DNA from: Laspinema sp. D2d
Lineage (GTDB): Bacteria > Cyanobacteriota > Cyanobacteriia > Cyanobacteriales > Laspinemataceae
DNA: 64,000 bases
NCBI RefSeq assembly: GCF_025370755.1
Contig: NZ_JAMXFC010000015.1
Location: 1 to 64,000 of the forward strand
Reading direction: 5' to 3'
Below the pieces are notes generated by a model. That model did not search any database. It was given only the letters and a program-made list of their open reading frames with translations, and was not told the DNA's origin. This document shows positions 43,076 through 51,947 of the stretch, piece by piece (position 1 is the first letter of the stretch; every line of letters begins with the position of its first letter). Position numbers and translations under genes: made by a program.

Positions 43076-44986
43076 GTGTTTTCCCGCGAGTTCCTAACTC
43101 AAATAGCGCATCAGCATCAGCTTTCTCCCGATCAGGAGCGAGTCTTTTTGCTACGGTTTGCCGAGGATCAGGATTATGAAGATATTGCCGAACAGGTAGA
43201 AACTTCAAAAGGAGCCTGCCTTAAACGGATGGGCCAAGTTTATAAGAAATTTGGCATTGAAGGGGGGACTCGCGGGAAGGAAAGCGAACTGCGAGCATTT
43301 CTGGATCAACGCTGGGTGCAACATCGCGCCGCAGTGTTACCCGGTTTGGAGGTGAATCTGGGTTCGCCAACCGCCAGAGGTGCAGACTCCTGGGTGTTAC
43401 CGGAGACATCAAGTGCGATCGCCGCTGTTTCGTCGCCAGCAATGGTAAGTCGGAAAGTTGCGATATTTTTCGGCGATCGCCAACCGGATGAGCGACTCCT
43501 GACGCCGTTAACCCAGGCGATCGCCAGTGCGGGTCATCAACTCATCCTCGCGGGGAATCATCCCCAGTCAGGAGAGAAGGGATTGGGACAACTGCAACAG
43601 GAACTCCAAGCTTGCGATCGCTTGTTACTGTTGCTCTCCGGACAATCCGCCTTTAGTGACCTTGTAATTGAAGAAGTGCGCCTCGCCCGAGAAGTGCGAG
43701 AGACCCGCAAAGATGGCACACTGGATATGTTCGCCATTCGGATCAATTGGCCGACGGATTCTCCCGTCAGCTATGATCTGCGCACTTTATTACAAGGTGT
43801 ACCCCAGCGCGAATGGCGATCGCCTACCGATACCCCGGAACTCGTCACCGAAGTGCTCCAGGCGATCGACACGGGGATTCTCCCCCGGCAAGTTGCGGTA
43901 GAATCTGCCGTGATCAGCGCCTTAACCCCCACCTGGGAAAGTGCCGATGGTCGTCCCCTCCCCTTTGCCGGACCGGAACTCCCGGAAGGGCAAGTAGATT
44001 TAGCCTCTCCCTTTTACGTTCATCGCAGCCCGATCGAAGAGCGCTGTTATGAAATGATTTTGCAACCCGGTGCGCTGATTCGGATCAAAGCACCGCGACA
44101 AATGGGCAAAACTTCTTTAATGGCTCGCATTCTCAATCATGCGGCCAATCATGGCTATCGCCCGGTTCATTTGAGCTTTCATTTAGCCGATAAAGGGGTA
44201 TTTGCCAGCCTGGATAAATTCTTACAATGGTTCTGTGCCTATATCGGTCAGCAGTTACAACTCCCTAATCAACTTCCCGAATATTGGGATGATTTTTTAG
44301 GCAGTAATGTCAACTGCAAATCCTACTTTGAAGACTATCTTCTCAGAGAAATTAATACCCCTTTAGCCTTATGTCTGGATGAAGTAGACCGGGTGTTTCA
44401 ACATCCGGATATTGCCGATGACTTTTTTGGGTTATTGCGAGCATGGCACGAAGAATCAAAACGGCGCGAGATTTGGAAAAAACTTCGCTTAGTCGTGGTT
44501 CATTCCACTGAAGTTTACATTCCCATGAATATCAATCAATCCCCCTTTAATGTAGGATTACCGATTGAATTACCGGAATTTACCTCCAATCTTGTCCAAG
44601 ATTTAGCCCAGCGATATGGAATCAATTGGTGCGAAACGGACGTCAATCGTCTTATGAATATGGTAGGAGGACACCCCTTCTTAGTGCGGTTGGCGCTCTA
44701 TCATATTGCTCGACAAGACATTACCTTAGAAACCCTATTAAAAACTGCTCCCACTGAAGCTGGTTTTTATAACGACCATTTGCGGCGTCACCTCTGGAAT
44801 TTAGAACAGCATCCGGCATTGGCTAGAGCCATGAAAGAGGTTGTTTTTAGTCCAAATCCGATACGCCTGCCCTCAGAACAGGCGTTTAAATTACATAGCA
44901 TGGGGTTAGTTAAGTTTCAAGGGAATGAGGCTGTCGAACGATGTGATTTATATCGCCAATATTTCCGCAATCGACTCGATGAATAA
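43076..44986 (+). CDS. HTH-TIR-like-AAA (AAA_35) signalling protein
   Basis: A 636-aa three-domain protein. Residues 1-~85 form a sigma-like HTH region (LSPDQERVFLLRFAEDQDYE, then KRMGQVYKKFGI) seen at the start of other cyanobacterial signalling proteins. Residues ~125-265 look TIR-like: SRKVAIFFGDRQPDE, GHQLILAG, CDRLLLLLSGQSAFS and a conserved EEV. From ~residue 318 comes an AAA-like ATPase of the AAA_35 type: YVHRSPIEERCYEMI, Walker A APRQMGKTS, Walker B LALCLDEVDRV, then PIELPEFT and NMVGGHPFLVRLALY. TIR plus NTPase proteins often act in immunity or cell death; here that is inference. Start is GTG 43076 with only a weak distant ribosome-binding site. Confidence 0.82.
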   Translation: MFSREFLTQIAHQHQLSPDQERVFLLRFAEDQDYEDIAEQVETSKGACLKRMGQVYKKFGIEGGTRGKESELRAFLDQRWVQHRAAVLPGLEVNLGSPTARGADSWVLPETSSAIAAVSSPAMVSRKVAIFFGDRQPDERLLTPLTQAIASAGHQLILAGNHPQSGEKGLGQLQQELQACDRLLLLLSGQSAFSDLVIEEVRLAREVRETRKDGTLDMFAIRINWPTDSPVSYDLRTLLQGVPQREWRSPTDTPELVTEVLQAIDTGILPRQVAVESAVISALTPTWESADGRPLPFAGPELPEGQVDLASPFYVHRSPIEERCYEMILQPGALIRIKAPRQMGKTSLMARILNHAANHGYRPVHLSFHLADKGVFASLDKFLQWFCAYIGQQLQLPNQLPEYWDDFLGSNVNCKSYFEDYLLREINTPLALCLDEVDRVFQHPDIADDFFGLLRAWHEESKRREIWKKLRLVVVHSTEVYIPMNINQSPFNVGLPIELPEFTSNLVQDLAQRYGINWCETDVNRLMNMVGGHPFLVRLALYHIARQDITLETLLKTAPTEAGFYNDHLRRHLWNLEQHPALARAMKEVVFSPNPIRLPSEQAFKLHSMGLVKFQGNEAVERCDLYRQYFRNRLDE

Positions 44987-45049
44987 TTGAGTTTTAGGGG
45001 CCTTTTATCATAGTCGGGCCAGTTATATTCGAGGAGCTGATAAGTTTCC

Positions 45050-45646
45050 ATGACTCTCAAACATCTACCCGAAATTATCATGATGGTAGCCTTGACAATC
45101 CCGGCGTATTTTACTCCGGCAGTGCATTCTCAAACGGTTAGAGTTTTCCCGGAAAACTGTTCCCGAGAGAATCAACAAAACTTAGCGCTATCTTCTGGCT
45201 TAGGTGCAGACAGTAGAGGGTCTGAGCAGATTCAGCGAGTGCAAACCACTGGGCAATCAGCAGTTTCTGAAACCTGTTCTAGGGTGTCATCAGGGGAGTT
45301 GAAATCACAGACAATCGAGCAAGGGTTAGCACAGCAGAAACAAAGTAAAGATGCTTGCTATATTTCGGGCAGAATTTATGGAATTGAAAACCAGAATTCC
45401 CGGGGAATTTATGTGGTAGTCATTGACCCCAATACAGATAATGCTTTAGCTCGATTTCCGGCTTATGCTAACGGCCCAAATCAACCCAATTATGAATTTT
45501 CATTGATGCGACCGGGGCGTTATTTATTGAGTGTTTTTCAAGACCGGGCTGGAACGTTAGTTCCCTTTAGAACGCGACCGAGTGAACGGTCAATTAACTG
45601 TAGTCGCGGGAGTGAGTTACCAGAAACGGATTTTGAGTTGCCATAA
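45050..45646 (+). CDS. Exported hypothetical protein
   Basis: A 198-aa protein with a signal peptide (MVALTIPAYFTPAVHSQ) and a poorly conserved Ser/Gln-rich middle. The C-terminal ~95 residues (CYISGRIYGIENQNSRGIYV, then GRYLLSVFQD) look like a beta-sandwich of the carboxypeptidase-regulatory or transthyretin-like kind. Four Cys in the mature part could form disulfides. It lies 63 bases after the HTH-TIR-AAA gene and 63 bases before the AAA-WD40 gene, all on the same strand, but nothing links its function to theirs. Start ATG 45050. Confidence 0.7.
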   Translation: MTLKHLPEIIMMVALTIPAYFTPAVHSQTVRVFPENCSRENQQNLALSSGLGADSRGSEQIQRVQTTGQSAVSETCSRVSSGELKSQTIEQGLAQQKQSKDACYISGRIYGIENQNSRGIYVVVIDPNTDNALARFPAYANGPNQPNYEFSLMRPGRYLLSVFQDRAGTLVPFRTRPSERSINCSRGSELPETDFELP

Positions 45647-45709
45647 CTCATCGGGTGAAAATAAGACTGAAGGGTTTTCGAGGTTGTTCAGGGTTAAAAC
45701 CGAGGGCCA

Positions 45710-48700
45710 ATGCAGGTAGAGACAGGTGACTGGATGAATAAAAAACTGACGTCAATGTACTATCAAGTCGGGGGAAGTTTACCGCCTGATTCTCCCACCT
45801 ATGTGGTCCGTAAAGCCGATCGCGAACTCTATGAGAATCTCAAGGCGGGAGAGTTTTGCTATGTCTTAACGTCGCGGCAAATGGGTAAATCCAGCTTGCA
45901 ACTGCGGACGATGCAAACCCTACAAGCTGAGGGATGCGCTTGTGCAGCGATCGATTTATCGGCGATCGGGAATAAAGACGTGACCCCGGTGCAGTGGTAT
46001 AGCGGGATTATTCATACCCTGGTCAGTTATTTTAATTTGTTCAGTCGCCTGGAATTTAGAACCTGGTTGCGCGATCGCGACGAACTCTCTCCAGTTCAAC
46101 GATTGCATGAATTTATCGACTCGGTTCTGCTGGTGCGGATGTCAGAAAATATCGTCATTTTTATTGACGAAATTGATAGCGTTCTGGGGTTAAATTTTCC
46201 GATTGATGACTTTTTTGCCGCAATTCGCGCTTGTTATAATAAACGAGCGCAAAACCAAGACTATAAACGGCTCACTTTTGTTTTACTCGGTGTTGCCACC
46301 CCCACGGAGTTGATTCAGGATAAAAGTCGCACCCCATTTAATATCGGTCGAGCCATTCAAATTGAGGGGTTTAAAATTCACGAAGCTCAACCCTTAGCAG
46401 AGGGATTAGCACAAGGGTGTAGTCGCCCCGAAGTCGTCCTGGAAGAGATTTTAAACTGGACCAATGGACAACCCTTTTTGACTCAAAAAATCTGTCAATT
46501 AGTGTTAGCGCAATCGAGTCCAATTGGGGCGGGGATGGAGGCAGAACGGGTGGAAGAGTTGGCCCGATCGCAAATTGTGGACAACTGGGAATCCCAGGAT
46601 GAACCTCCCCATTTAAAAACCCTGCGCGATCGCCTCTTACGAAATGAACAAAAGGCGAGTCGGCTATTAGGACTCTATCAGCAAGTGTTACTCTCCGGAG
46701 AACTCCCCGCTGATAACAGTCCGGAACAACTGGAGTTGCAACTATCCGGTTTAACCCTAAAGCGCCATTCTAAATTAACCGTTTATAACCCGATTTATGC
46801 CTTAGTTTTTAATGAGCATTGGGTGGAACAAGCATTAGCGGATTTGCGGCCCTATGCCGAAGCCTTATCCGCTTGGGTGGCGTCGAATTACCTGGATGAA
46901 TCGCGACTGTTGCGGGGACAGGCGTTGCGGGATGCTCAACAATGGGCGACGACCCATAGTTTAAGCGATCGCGACTATCAGTTTCTCGCCGCCAGTCAAG
47001 AGGTGGAAAAACGTGAGGTGCAAAAAGCCCTAGAAGCAGAGAAAAAAGCGATTCAATTGTTAGCGGAAGCCAACCAAAAGCAGGTAGAAGCCAATCGCAT
47101 TTTAACCGAAGCTCAACAAAAAGCTAATCGGATGCTCAAACGAGCCTATTGGGGAATTATGGGACTGGTTGTTCTAGCTGCAATTATCGTTTGTCGCGGC
47201 ACCATTGCCTTAAAAGAAGCTCAAAAGGGAACATTAATTGAGCGCCAAGGGGCGAATGCTTTAAAGTGGTTTGAATCCGAAGGGGTGGAACTTGAAGCTT
47301 TGTTATTGGCAATGCAAGCCGGACAAGATTTGCAAGCCTTGGTGAAGGGCGATCGGCGCTTAATCAATTATCCCACGATTAGCCCTTTGTATGCATTACA
47401 AACCATTCTTCATGAAATCCATGAGAAAAATCAACTCAGAGGACATCAAGGTGCTGTTCGCAGTGTCAGCTTCAGTCCCAATGGAGAATTTTTAGCCACC
47501 GCAGGAGAAGATGGGCAGGTAGAACTTTGGACTCGTGCCGGGGAGCATCTCCGGACCCTGGGAGTTCATAAAAGTGCTGTTGATAGCGTTAGATTTAGTT
47601 TGGATGGTATGCAAGTTGCCACCGCTTCTGAAGATGGAACCGTCCAAATTTGGCAACGCGATGGAACCCCGATTGGGGCAATCACTGCCGAAACCGAAGC
47701 CATTGATAGCGTTAGTTTTAGTCCTGATGGTAGGCGAGTTGCTACCGCTTCAGAAAGTGGCACAGTCCGAGTCTGGAATCAGCAAGGAAAGTTGCTTAAT
47801 AAAGTAGGAAGCGTTAACCGTCCAATTAATACTGTGAGCTTTAGTCCTGACGGAGAACACTTTGCCACTGCTGAAGTCGAGGGAACCGTGCAAATTTGGA
47901 ATCTAAATGGCAAACGTAAAGCTACCTTTACCATTCCGCCAAATCCGAGCCAAGAGTTCAGTTCTACTCCCGATGCTCAACCCTCAGTCAACAGCATGAG
48001 CTTTAGCCCCAACGGGGAATTATTAGCTACTGCTGGATTTGATGGAACGGTGAGAATTTGGAACCTATCGGGTCAAGAAATCTCGGAGTTTAACACCGCT
48101 CAAAGTGCAGTGAATAGTATGAGTTTTCATCCCAATGGGGCGGAAATTGCAATTGTTGGATTTGATGGCAAAGTGCGACTCTGGACATTAGAAGGGGTAT
48201 TAATTAAGCAATTTAAAGGCGATCGTCATGATCGAATTACCAGCATGACCTTTAGTCCTGATGGAGAGCGTTTAGTCACGGGAGGAGTAGATGGAACCGT
48301 CCGACTCTGGGATATTTCCCGCCAGCGTAATCAGCCCTTTCCCCGGACTCAAACTCCTAACAACATACCCGGAGCAGAAAACGAGGCCCTAGTCCCCAAC
48401 AACTCACCTAAAATGATGGCGCGATCGACTAAAATCCCTGTGGAAAATCAATTTTTACGGATCGGATTTAGCCCGAATGGGGAACACTTTGCCACTGCTC
48501 AACCCGATGGAACGGTACAAATTTGGACCAGTTCCGGTCAAGCGGTGATTCCCCCCTTTCAAGCTCATCAAAGCCGGATTTCCACCCTCAGTTTTAGTTG
48601 GGATGGAGAGACTCTTGCCACCGCTGGGGAAGACGGAACGGTTCGCCTTTGGAATCAGTTGGGTCAACCCTTACAGCCGGAGTTAAATCATAGCAGTGGG

Positions 48701-49270
48701 GAAGTCAAAAGCCTGAGTTTTAGTTTTGATGGACAGCGAATTGCCTTCGCGAATGGACCTGGAAAATTACAAATTTGGAATCTCTCCACCAACCAAGTCG
48801 ATGAAGTTCTCTTTCCCTACGGTCAAATTAGTAGCATTAGCTTTAGTCCCGAGGGGGACCGGCTGGCGATCGCCTCTGCGGATGGCAAAATTCGTTTATG
48901 GACTCTATCCGGTGAAGAACTGGATAAATTTAACAGTGATACTCGGTGGGTAACCAGCCTGAGTTTTAATCCCACCGGACAACTTTTAGCCACCGCTGGA
49001 ACCGATGGAACGGTTACGGTTTTTTTACTCACGGGCCAACTTTCAAAACAAGTTTTAGCCAAATTTAAAGCGGATGAAACCGATGTTTTAAGCATGACTT
49101 TTCTCTCTAATCATGAAGGACTTATCACCGTGGGAACCGACAATACATTGAGGTGGTGGCACATCAAACAATTAGATGAATTGCTGGCAACTGGATGTAA
49201 CTGGCTCACCGATTATTTGAAAGCACATCCCCAAGCCCAAGCGGACCTCCCCCTTTGCCAGCAACCCTAA
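45710..49270 (+). CDS. AAA_35 ATPase with TM helix and WD40 propeller
   Basis: An ~1180-aa sensor-like protein. The N-terminal AAA-like domain begins [20 protein letters not shown] with Walker [10 protein letters not shown] (~54-62) and Walker [10 protein letters not shown] (~150). A helical region and a charged coiled coil ([17 protein letters not shown]) lead to one TM helix ([16 protein letters not shown], ~480-497). Then come about 13 WD40 units of diverged sequence (core [16 protein letters not shown]), probably two stacked propellers or one large one. The C-terminal cap [13 protein letters not shown] is also seen in the nSTAND-WD40 protein at 55306. Start is 45710 or, equally well, ATG 45734 (AGGTGA just before it). 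No effector domain is recognisable. Confidence 0.87.
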   Translation: MQVETGDWMNKKLTSMYYQVGGSLPPDSPTYVVRKADRELYENLKAGEFCYVLTSRQMGKSSLQLRTMQTLQAEGCACAAIDLSAIGNKDVTPVQWYSGIIHTLVSYFNLFSRLEFRTWLRDRDELSPVQRLHEFIDSVLLVRMSENIVIFIDEIDSVLGLNFPIDDFFAAIRACYNKRAQNQDYKRLTFVLLGVATPTELIQDKSRTPFNIGRAIQIEGFKIHEAQPLAEGLAQGCSRPEVVLEEILNWTNGQPFLTQKICQLVLAQSSPIGAGMEAERVEELARSQIVDNWESQDEPPHLKTLRDRLLRNEQKASRLLGLYQQVLLSGELPADNSPEQLELQLSGLTLKRHSKLTVYNPIYALVFNEHWVEQALADLRPYAEALSAWVASNYLDESRLLRGQALRDAQQWATTHSLSDRDYQFLAASQEVEKREVQKALEAEKKAIQLLAEANQKQVEANRILTEAQQKANRMLKRAYWGIMGLVVLAAIIVCRGTIALKEAQKGTLIERQGANALKWFESEGVELEALLLAMQAGQDLQALVKGDRRLINYPTISPLYALQTILHEIHEKNQLRGHQGAVRSVSFSPNGEFLATAGEDGQVELWTRAGEHLRTLGVHKSAVDSVRFSLDGMQVATASEDGTVQIWQRDGTPIGAITAETEAIDSVSFSPDGRRVATASESGTVRVWNQQGKLLNKVGSVNRPINTVSFSPDGEHFATAEVEGTVQIWNLNGKRKATFTIPPNPSQEFSSTPDAQPSVNSMSFSPNGELLATAGFDGTVRIWNLSGQEISEFNTAQSAVNSMSFHPNGAEIAIVGFDGKVRLWTLEGVLIKQFKGDRHDRITSMTFSPDGERLVTGGVDGTVRLWDISRQRNQPFPRTQTPNNIPGAENEALVPNNSPKMMARSTKIPVENQFLRIGFSPNGEHFATAQPDGTVQIWTSSGQAVIPPFQAHQSRISTLSFSWDGETLATAGEDGTVRLWNQLGQPLQPELNHSSGEVKSLSFSFDGQRIAFANGPGKLQIWNLSTNQVDEVLFPYGQISSISFSPEGDRLAIASADGKIRLWTLSGEELDKFNSDTRWVTSLSFNPTGQLLATAGTDGTVTVFLLTGQLSKQVLAKFKADETDVLSMTFLSNHEGLITVGTDNTLRWWHIKQLDELLATGCNWLTDYLKAHPQAQADLPLCQQP

Positions 49271-49469
49271 ACGTTACCCACTGTTGAAGGCTCATATTTG
49301 TCAGGATTTTAATTGAGGAATTGTTATGTTAGTTTGGCAAATTTTTAAAATCAATCCCCGGTGTCGAAGTGATTGATTTTTAACTCAAACCCTACCTTTT
49401 AGAAAATTCTCATTCTGAGCGTTACTCACGCCACTGAACCTTTTTTATACTACACCCCAGGAAATTACC

Positions 49470-50678
49470 ATGATTTCAAATTTAACCTTGTCTCCCCTTC
49501 CTATCACCAAAGCCCCTCTCCGCGAAGTCCTTTCCCCCCGTTATATTCCCAACCCAACCCCTGTGGAAGTCCCCCGAACCCTCCCCAAAGAGGCTGTTAC
49601 ATCTCACCTCACCTGGCCTGCGGATACAGAATTGCTCGGGTTAGTCTTTGAAGTAACCCCTCGGGCAGCGGATTATCTATACGCGCAGTACACCATTGGA
49701 TTGCACGCTTGGTTTTTAGACCAAGTGCGACAAGCTGACCCGGAACTGTCCGCCTATTTACATGATGTCCAAACAGAAAAACCCTTTACCCTATCCGGTT
49801 TAGAAGGCAAATTAGTCTCCTGCGGAAAAGATTTTCAACTCCAACCGGGAGAAACCTATCGCTGGTATGTGACAGCCCTTTCTAAACCCGTTGTCCAGTT
49901 TTTGCAACAGTGGGTGAAGCAGTTACCGGAGACGATCGCCTTGCGGAAAGCACCGTTAGAAATTCGGTCCTGTAAAATTTCGATTGCGCCGACTACTTAT
50001 CGGCAATTATTTGCTTCCCAAGACATGAATTCCTCCACTCTGCAACTGAGTTTTATGACCCCAACCAGTTTCCGGCGGAAGAAACATCATTTCCCCTTGC
50101 CGGTCCCGGCGAATGTTTTTCATAGTTATTTGCGCCGGTGGAATGATTTTTCGGGGATGAATATCGATCGCGATCTGTTTTTAAAATGGGTGGAAGAATC
50201 GGTATTGATCCACCGTCATGAATTGCAGTCGGCAAAAGTAGCCGCCGGTAAAAAAGGCATGGTCACCGGATTTACGGGATTGGTGGAATTTGGATTATCT
50301 CGGCAGTCGGGAGAAGTACCCGAATTCGAGCGCCTCTTCTATACCTTGGGACAATTTGCCCCCTATTGCGGAACAGGACATAAAACCACGTTTGGTTTGG
50401 GCCAAACCCGCTTAGGATGGTCCATTGAGGAAGCAATTCCGATTCCTTCTATCCAAGGAATGTTAGCCGAACGGATTGGGGAATTAACGGAATTGTTCAT
50501 CGGCCAACGGAAACGCAAAGGAGGCGATCGCGCTCGGGAAATTGCCGAAACCTGGGCCACTATCCTTGCCCGTCGTGAATTAGGGGAATCCTTACAGGCG
50601 ATCGCCTCCGATTTACAAATGCCCTATCAAACGGTCAAAACTTATGCTAAATTAGCTCGCCGAGCTTTAAAAGTTTAG
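49470..50678 (+). CDS. cas6: Orphan Cas6-like endoribonuclease with C-terminal HTH
   Basis: A 402-aa RAMP protein of the Cas6 family, the enzymes that cut CRISPR precursor RNA. Family marks: LLGLVFEVTPRAADYLYAQY, GLHAWFLDQ (candidate catalytic His), AYLH and KPFTLSGL, then the glycine-rich loop PYCGTGHKTTFGLGQTRLG. After the Cas6 core there are ~65 extra residues that look like a small HTH (RELGESLQAIASDLQMPYQT). No other cas gene and no repeat-spacer array is present in the window. The gene is monocistronic with an ATG start and is followed by a hairpin (50708-50736). It may serve arrays elsewhere or have another RNA substrate. Confidence 0.85.
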   Translation: MISNLTLSPLPITKAPLREVLSPRYIPNPTPVEVPRTLPKEAVTSHLTWPADTELLGLVFEVTPRAADYLYAQYTIGLHAWFLDQVRQADPELSAYLHDVQTEKPFTLSGLEGKLVSCGKDFQLQPGETYRWYVTALSKPVVQFLQQWVKQLPETIALRKAPLEIRSCKISIAPTTYRQLFASQDMNSSTLQLSFMTPTSFRRKKHHFPLPVPANVFHSYLRRWNDFSGMNIDRDLFLKWVEESVLIHRHELQSAKVAAGKKGMVTGFTGLVEFGLSRQSGEVPEFERLFYTLGQFAPYCGTGHKTTFGLGQTRLGWSIEEAIPIPSIQGMLAERIGELTELFIGQRKRKGGDRAREIAETWATILARRELGESLQAIASDLQMPYQTVKTYAKLARRALKV

Positions 50679-50707
50679 CAGAATCTGATGTTTGATTCAT
50701 CAATTCT

Positions 50708-50736
50708 GTAGGGACATAACCTAGTTATGTCCCTAC
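50708..50736. terminator. Hairpin after cas6
   Basis: GTAGGGACATAAC, three bases, then the exact complement, followed by TTTGCTTTTTT. The 13-bp stem plus T-rich tail fits an intrinsic terminator. The stem sequence is also a common dispersed cyanobacterial repeat. Confidence 0.65.
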
Positions 50737-50802
50737 TTTGCTTTTTTAACTGGTGTCAAGGGGTTGGGAGAGTGAGAACATCTATACTCCCATTTTTTCC
50801 GG

Positions 50803-51393
50803 TTACAGGATGTCAAATCCCGCTTCCCCTAATGCGCGATCGTAGATATCGACGGTATGGAGTGCGATCGCCCATTCGCGAAGATACTCAAAGTCTAAAT
50901 CCTGATTCTGCACTTTTAGCATCCAGACAATATCCCGCCAGAGTTGATCTCCATTGCGATCGCTATCCCGATATTCAATCAGTTTTTCTAAGAAAATATC
51001 TTCCAAGGAAGGTATCCATAGCGATCGCTCGGGGTTGAGTTGCACCGTAATCGACTTGCGCCGACTAAAGAGAGACTGCCAAAACGATTCATCTTTTAGC
51101 AACAACAGATTCACCGCAATATTTGTCTCTTTATGCACTAAGGTAAACCCCGATTGCGCCCGAATCGCTTCTCGCATGGCCGCTTCTGTTACCTTGAAAT
51201 GGGGTTCAACCGCCTCAAACAATCCCGCCACCTTATCCCGACGCAAATCGACAATTAGGGCGATAAAACTCGGAAGCTGGCGGTCCGTTTTCAGCGCCCG
51301 GGCTAACCCACTTTCCGTCACATAAGGAATCAATAATCCTTCAAAAATTTTAACCAGTTTTAAAATAATTTTAATCGGATCTGCGTTAGCCAC
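50803..51393 (-). CDS. Nucleotidyltransferase-fold protein lacking the catalytic motif
   Basis: A 196-aa protein whose body matches the cyanobacterial nucleotidyltransferase-like family with a C-terminal IPSLEDIFLEKLIEYRDSD, LWRDIVWMLKVQ and LDFEYLREWAIAL. In active relatives the N-terminus has a Gly-Gly-Ser loop and a DxD metal pair after about 20 residues. Here those positions read PYVTESGLA and SFIALIVD, so the metal-binding residues appear to be lost. It starts at GTG 51393 with GGAGAA upstream and is convergent with cas6. It may be a catalytically dead relative, a decoy or a regulator. Confidence 0.65.
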   Translation of the reverse strand: MANADPIKIILKLVKIFEGLLIPYVTESGLARALKTDRQLPSFIALIVDLRRDKVAGLFEAVEPHFKVTEAAMREAIRAQSGFTLVHKETNIAVNLLLLKDESFWQSLFSRRKSITVQLNPERSLWIPSLEDIFLEKLIEYRDSDRNGDQLWRDIVWMLKVQNQDLDFEYLREWAIALHTVDIYDRALGEAGFDIL

Positions 51394-51947
51394 AGCTTTT
51401 CTCCTATTTCTGTTGTTTTAGTTTAATTCAGAGCTTCATACAATCATAACCTATCCTCATTTAAAACATCTGTTAATTCCTTTTATTATTCTTCAATAAT
51501 AAAATAATTTTCTCCACCTGTCAACTTCAGGATAAAGCCTCCAGTTTGTAGTAATTTAACCCTTTATACCCTTAGAGTGATAATGGTTTGGCACTACAGC
51601 TTGTGGTGTGAAACCAAGGGAAGGCATGGGATGGGTTTTTACCGACTTATCACAACTGGATGCCGAATCAGGGACCACAAGGGTGATGCTGTGGCAAACG
51701 ACTGTTGGCGCGAGGACCCTCCAAAAACATCCGGGTCACATAAGGGTTTGAGCCTCCACCTAGCCAAAAGTATAGGTTGTTTCCTAGACTGAGGGTGAGT
51801 TAAAAACTGGACGATCAGTTAGTTTTTTTTAGGGGGGATAAGGTTACAGTAGTTGTGCGGAGAACGTGCCAGCAGCTATCATCCGGGCTGCTCTAATCAA
51901 TTCACGGTGTTCACATTCTTTATAAATAAAATGGCGTTAAAATCCTG
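51394..51947. other. Intergenic stretch upstream of the NACHT module
   Basis: This 554-base spacer separates divergent genes and must carry the promoter of the NACHT-CHAT genes. A 71-codon plus-strand frame (51577-51792) has no recognisable content and is not called. I see no strong palindrome or repeat. Confidence 0.5.

Noticed and set aside
49271-49469. Possible CRISPR array next to cas6
   Set aside because: I looked for direct repeats on both sides of the gene and found none.
51577-51792. 71-codon plus-strand frame upstream of the NACHT gene
   Set aside because: No ribosome-binding site, no recognisable motif and odd residue composition (many Trp, Cys and His); most likely chance.
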